Of a stretch of 64,000 nt of DNA, positions 60,874-64,000 are shown piece by piece. Source of the DNA: Streptomyces sp. HSG2 (lineage in GTDB: Bacteria > Actinomycetota > Actinomycetes > Streptomycetales > Streptomycetaceae); assembly GCF_016598575.1 (NCBI RefSeq), contig NZ_CP066801.1:3162001-3226000 (forward strand), in the 5' to 3' direction. The translations under genes and the position numbers were made by a program. How positions within the stretch are numbered: position 1 is the first letter of the stretch; each line of letters opens with the position of its first letter. The notes beneath the pieces were generated by a model that saw only the letters and a program-made list of their open reading frames with translations, was not told the origin of the DNA and did not search any database.

Positions 60874-62721
60874 ATGTGCGGAATCGTGGGATATGTGGGG
60901 GCGCGATCGGCGCTCGATGTCGTGGTGGCGGGTCTGAGGCGGCTTGAGTACCGCGGCTACGACTCCGCCGGCGTCGCCGTGCTCGCGGACGGTCAGGTCG
61001 CCGCGGCCAAGCGCGCCGGCAAGCTGGTCAACCTCGACAAGGAACTCGCCGAGCGCCCGTTGCCCGCCGGCGCCGTCGGCATCGGTCACACCCGCTGGGC
61101 CACGCACGGTGCCCCCACCGACGCCAACGCCCACCCTCACCTGGACTCCGGCGGTCGGGTCGCCGTCGTGCACAACGGCATCATCGAGAACTTCGCCGCG
61201 CTGCGGGCCGAGTTGACCGCCCGCGGGCACGACCTGGCCTCGGAGACGGACACGGAGGTGGTCGCGTACCTCCTCGCCGAGGAGTCCTCCGCCGGTGCCG
61301 ACCCGGCGGAGGCGATGCGCCTGGTGTGCCGGCGTCTGGCGGGGGCGTTCACCCTGGTGGCGGTGCACGCCGACGTACCGGACGTGGTGGTGGGGGCACG
61401 ACGGAACTCACCGCTGGTCGTCGGCGTGGGCGAGGGCGAGGCCTTCCTCGCCTCCGACGTGGCCGCCTTCATCGCCCACACCCGGCACGCCGTGGAGCTG
61501 GGCCAGGACCAGGTGGTCGAGCTGCGCGCCGACGGCGCCACGGTGACCGGCTTCGACGGCGCGCCCGCCGAGACCCGGTCCTACCACGTCGACTGGGACG
61601 CCTCGGCGGCCGAGAAGGCGGGATTCGACCACTTCATGCTCAAGGAGATCGCCGAGCAGCCGAAGGCCGTCGCCGACACCCTCCTCGGCCGTGTCGACGA
61701 CACCGGCTCGCTCTTCCTCGACGAGGTTCGCATCGCCGATGCCGAACTGCGCGAGACGGACAAGGTCGTCATCGTCGCCTGCGGCACCGCGTTCCACTCC
61801 GGGCTGATCGCCAAGTACGCCATCGAGCACTGGACGCGGGTTCCCTGCGAGGTCGAGTTGGCCAGCGAGTTCCGGTACCGCGACCCGATCCTGGACCACC
61901 GGACCCTGGTGATCGCCGTCTCCCAGTCGGGCGAGACCATGGACACCCTCATGGCGCTGCGTCACGCCCGCGAACAGGGCGCCAGGGTACTGGCGATCTG
62001 CAACACCAACGGCTCGACCATCCCCCGCGAGTCGGACGCCGTCCTGTACACCTACGCCGGACCCGAGACCGCCGTCGCCTCGACCAAGGCGTTCTTGACC
62101 CAGCTCGTCGCCTGCTACCTGGTCGCCCTCTACCTGGGGCAGGTGCGCGGCACCCAGTGGGGCGACGAGATCCGCGCGGTCGTGCGCGACCTGGCCAAGA
62201 TCCCCGCGGCGCTGGAACGGGTCCTCGACACCATGGGCCCGGTGCGGGAGCTGGCCCGCTCGCTGGCCTCCAAGGACACCGTGCTCTTCCTCGGGCGGCA
62301 CGTCGGCCACCCGGTGGCCCTCGAAGGCGCGCTCAAGCTCAAGGAGTTGGCCTACATGCACGCCGAGGGCTTCGCGGCCGGGGAACTCAAGCACGGGCCG
62401 ATCGCCCTGATCGAAGACGACCTGCCGGTGGTCGTCGTCGTCCCGTCGCCTCGGGGCCGCTCGGTCCTGCACGACAAGATCGTCTCCAACATCCAGGAGA
62501 TCCGGGCCCGCGGCGCCCGCACCATCGTGATCGCCGAGGAGGGCGACGAGGCGGTCGTCCCTTACGCCGACCACCTGATCCGCGTCCCGGCCACCCCCAC
62601 CCTGCTGCAACCGCTGGTCGCCACCGTCCCGCTCCAGGTCTTCGCCTGCGAACTGGCCACCGCCCGGGGCAACGACGTGGACCAGCCGCGCAACCTCGCC
62701 AAGTCCGTGACGGTCGAGTAA
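60874..62721 (+). CDS. glmS: Glutamine-fructose-6-phosphate aminotransferase (isomerizing)
   Basis: A 615-aa enzyme that makes glucosamine-6-phosphate, the entry to UDP-GlcNAc and the cell wall. [20 protein letters not shown] gives the N-terminal catalytic Cys2. The glutaminase domain has [14 protein letters not shown] and GHTRWATHG. Two SIS domains follow, with [30 protein letters not shown] and [18 protein letters not shown]. The C-terminus AKSVTVE is the sugar-channel tail. The long frame upstream of the ATG is a by-product of the antisense coaA gene. A leaderless mRNA is likely. No glmS ribozyme is seen upstream. Confidence 0.96.
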   Translation: MCGIVGYVGARSALDVVVAGLRRLEYRGYDSAGVAVLADGQVAAAKRAGKLVNLDKELAERPLPAGAVGIGHTRWATHGAPTDANAHPHLDSGGRVAVVHNGIIENFAALRAELTARGHDLASETDTEVVAYLLAEESSAGADPAEAMRLVCRRLAGAFTLVAVHADVPDVVVGARRNSPLVVGVGEGEAFLASDVAAFIAHTRHAVELGQDQVVELRADGATVTGFDGAPAETRSYHVDWDASAAEKAGFDHFMLKEIAEQPKAVADTLLGRVDDTGSLFLDEVRIADAELRETDKVVIVACGTAFHSGLIAKYAIEHWTRVPCEVELASEFRYRDPILDHRTLVIAVSQSGETMDTLMALRHAREQGARVLAICNTNGSTIPRESDAVLYTYAGPETAVASTKAFLTQLVACYLVALYLGQVRGTQWGDEIRAVVRDLAKIPAALERVLDTMGPVRELARSLASKDTVLFLGRHVGHPVALEGALKLKELAYMHAEGFAAGELKHGPIALIEDDLPVVVVVPSPRGRSVLHDKIVSNIQEIRARGARTIVIAEEGDEAVVPYADHLIRVPATPTLLQPLVATVPLQVFACELATARGNDVDQPRNLAKSVTVE

Positions 62722-62743
62722 CCGCCGGGAAGGGGGCCGGCCG

Positions 62744-62749
62744 TAGGGT
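62744..62749 (+). promoter_or_regulatory. Candidate -10 box for leaderless acpS
   Basis: TAGGGT ends 7 nt before the ATG of acpS, inside the 35-nt gap after glmS. No Shine-Dalgarno is at the usual distance; AAGGGGG is about 20 nt upstream, too far. Confidence 0.35.
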
Positions 62750-62756
62750 GCACGCC

Positions 62757-63128
62757 ATGGGCATCATCGGGGTCGGCATCGACGTGGCGGAGATCGAGAG
62801 GTTCGGGGCGTCCCTGCGACGGACCCCGGCACTGGCCGACCGGCTCTTCCTGACGAGCGAACTGACGCTGCCGGACGGCGAGCGGCGCGGGGTCGCCTCG
62901 CTCGCCGCGCGCTTCGCCGCCAAGGAGGCGCTGGCCAAGGCGCTGGGCGCGCCGGCCGGTCTGCAGTGGACGGACGCCGAGGTCTGGGTCGAGGACGGCG
63001 GACGCCCCCGACTGCGCGTGACCGGCACGGTGGCGGCGCGCGCGGCGGAGCTGGGAGTGGTCACGTGGCATGTCTCGTTGAGCCACGACGCCGGCGTCGC
63101 CTCCGCCGTGGTGATCGCCGAGGGTTGA
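62757..63128 (+). CDS. acpS: Holo-[acyl-carrier-protein] synthase
   Basis: A 123-aa group I phosphopantetheinyl transferase that loads the CoA arm onto acyl carrier protein. [12 protein letters not shown] near residues 5-16 holds the metal-binding Asp. [14 protein letters not shown] near residues 50-63 holds the Glu and Lys. [17 protein letters not shown] is the C-terminal motif. It uses CoA, whose first step is encoded by the nearby coaA. Carriers of FAS and polyketide synthases are the likely targets. Confidence 0.94.
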   Translation: MGIIGVGIDVAEIERFGASLRRTPALADRLFLTSELTLPDGERRGVASLAARFAAKEALAKALGAPAGLQWTDAEVWVEDGGRPRLRVTGTVAARAAELGVVTWHVSLSHDAGVASAVVIAEG

Positions 63129-63327
63129 CGCCGTGCCCGGCCACCGTTCACCGGAGACGACGGACGGCGGAGGAAGGCACGGCCCCGGGCGCCGTCGGCG
63201 GCGAAGCACGCGGCGACGGGGCCATGGAGGGGCCGGCCTCTCGCGGAGCAGGGGCGCCCTGGCGAAAGGGTGGTGTGCCACCGGGTGGCGTGACGCGCTC
63301 CGCGCCGGGCGGGGAAGACTCTGCCCC

Positions 63328-64000
63328 ATGCGAACTGCTTACAGCGTGGAGACGGTCAGGGCGGTGGAGAGCGACGCGATGGCGGCGCTTCCCGAGGGGA
63401 CGTTGATGTCGCGGGCCGCGGCCGGACTCGCCGCGGCCTGCGCCGACCTGCTCGGGCGGGTCTACGGGAGTCGGGTGGTGCTCCTGGTCGGCACCGGCGA
63501 CAACGGCGGCGACGCCCTTCACGCCGGGGCCCGTCTGGCCCGTCGGGGCGCCGGGGTGACGGCCGTCCCGCTGCGTCCGGACCGCGTCCACCCCGGCGGG
63601 CTCGCCGCGCTGCTCCGCGCCGGCGGCACACTCACACCGCCGGCAGCGGCGACGGGGACGATCGAGCGTGCCGATCTGGTGCTGGACGGCATCGTGGGGA
63701 TCGGGGGGAGCGGGGGGCTCCGCCCGGACGCGCGGGCGCCGGCCGAGGCCGTGGCCAGGTCCCGGGCGGCGGTCGTCGCCGTCGATCTGCCCAGCGGTGT
63801 CGACGCCGACACGGGGGAGGTGCCGGGAGCGGTGCTGTCGGCGGACCTGACGGTGACCTTCGGCGCGCACAAGCCCGGGCTGCTGATCGACCCCGGGCGC
63901 GGGCACGCCGGGACCGTCCGGCTCGTCGACATCGGGTTGAGGCTGCCCGCCGACCCGGTGCTGGAGGCGCTCCAGCACGCCGACGTGGCCGGGGTGCTCC
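63328..64000 (+). CDS. nnr: Bifunctional NAD(P)H-hydrate repair enzyme, N-terminal epimerase part (partial)
   Basis: The first 224 residues of a protein cut by the window end. The YjeF-N/NnrE epimerase domain is visible: MRTAYSVETVRAVESDAMAA, MSRAAAGLAAACADLL, LVGTGDNGGDALHAGARLAR, DLVLDGIVGIGGSGGL and AVDLPSGVDADTGEV. TVTFGAHKPGLLIDPGRGHA follows. In full-length relatives a C-terminal ADP/ATP-dependent dehydratase comes next, so a fused NnrE-NnrD is expected. The enzyme repairs hydrated NAD(P)H. AAGACT 7 nt before the ATG fits another leaderless start. Confidence 0.85.
   Translation, partial: MRTAYSVETVRAVESDAMAALPEGTLMSRAAAGLAAACADLLGRVYGSRVVLLVGTGDNGGDALHAGARLARRGAGVTAVPLRPDRVHPGGLAALLRAGGTLTPPAAATGTIERADLVLDGIVGIGGSGGLRPDARAPAEAVARSRAAVVAVDLPSGVDADTGEVPGAVLSADLTVTFGAHKPGLLIDPGRGHAGTVRLVDIGLRLPADPVLEALQHADVAGVL

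Noticed and set aside
63129..63327. A small gene between acpS and nnr
   Set aside because: Open frames on both strands here are short and Arg/Gly/Pro-rich, without a ribosome-binding site or a domain.

Overview
The window is a very GC-rich chromosomal segment with many GTG starts, one TTG start (rpoB), short 1-4 nt overlaps between co-directional genes and strong GC-rich hairpins. Gene order and protein details point to Streptomyces or a close relative. These include rpmG and two MaoC hydratases before secE-nusG, an L23 with an Ala/Lys-rich N-terminal tail, a NusG with a long acidic N-terminus, a zinc-type S14, and glmM, coaA, glmS, acpS and nnr after rplM-rpsI. The species cannot be named from the sequence alone.

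Layout. 1-6054 holds three tRNAs (Thr, Met, Trp), rpmG, two MaoC-fold hydratases, murB, an adenosine deaminase and an aspartate aminotransferase. 6163-9157 is secE-nusG and rplK-rplA. After a lipoprotein gene come rplJ-rplL, rpoB-rpoC, a small membrane protein, and the str operon rpsL-rpsG-fusA-tuf (10828-25277). 25643-33370 is a short accessory block: a lipoprotein, two tandem Ser/Thr-kinase/solute-binding-protein fusions, a Sir2 deacylase, an NTF2-like protein and a LysR regulator. 34006-43894 is the joined S10-spc array (rpsJ to rplO). secY-adk-map follow, then the alpha-type operon infA-rpmJ-rpsM-rpsK-rpoA-rplQ (to 50617). 50953-56383 carries a small secreted protein, truA, a coiled-coil/winged-helix gene behind a large hairpin, and a stretch of decayed DNA. 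The decayed stretch holds a GNAT gene with an odd C-terminus, an aminoglycoside-phosphotransferase-like gene with an internal deletion, an IS1380-type transposase remnant and a reverse-transcriptase remnant. 57055-64000 is rplM-rpsI, glmM, coaA, glmS, acpS and the start of nnr, which is cut by the window end.

How it works together. Most of the window makes the core gene-expression machinery: ribosomal proteins, RNA polymerase alpha, beta and beta', NusG, EF-G, EF-Tu, IF-1, and the SecY/SecE translocon. Mixed with it are cell-envelope precursor genes (murB, glmM, glmS), cofactor genes (coaA, acpS) and protein maturation (map).

The least explained material is in the untranslated regions. One 14-nt core motif recurs in the rpsL and rpsJ leaders, with a close variant between rplL and rpoB. 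Groups of hairpins sit at the S10/spc and alpha-operon boundaries and before rpsH. An AT-rich palindrome covers the promoter of the secreted-protein gene. Six genes have a -10-like hexamer 6-8 nt before the start codon and no Shine-Dalgarno sequence.
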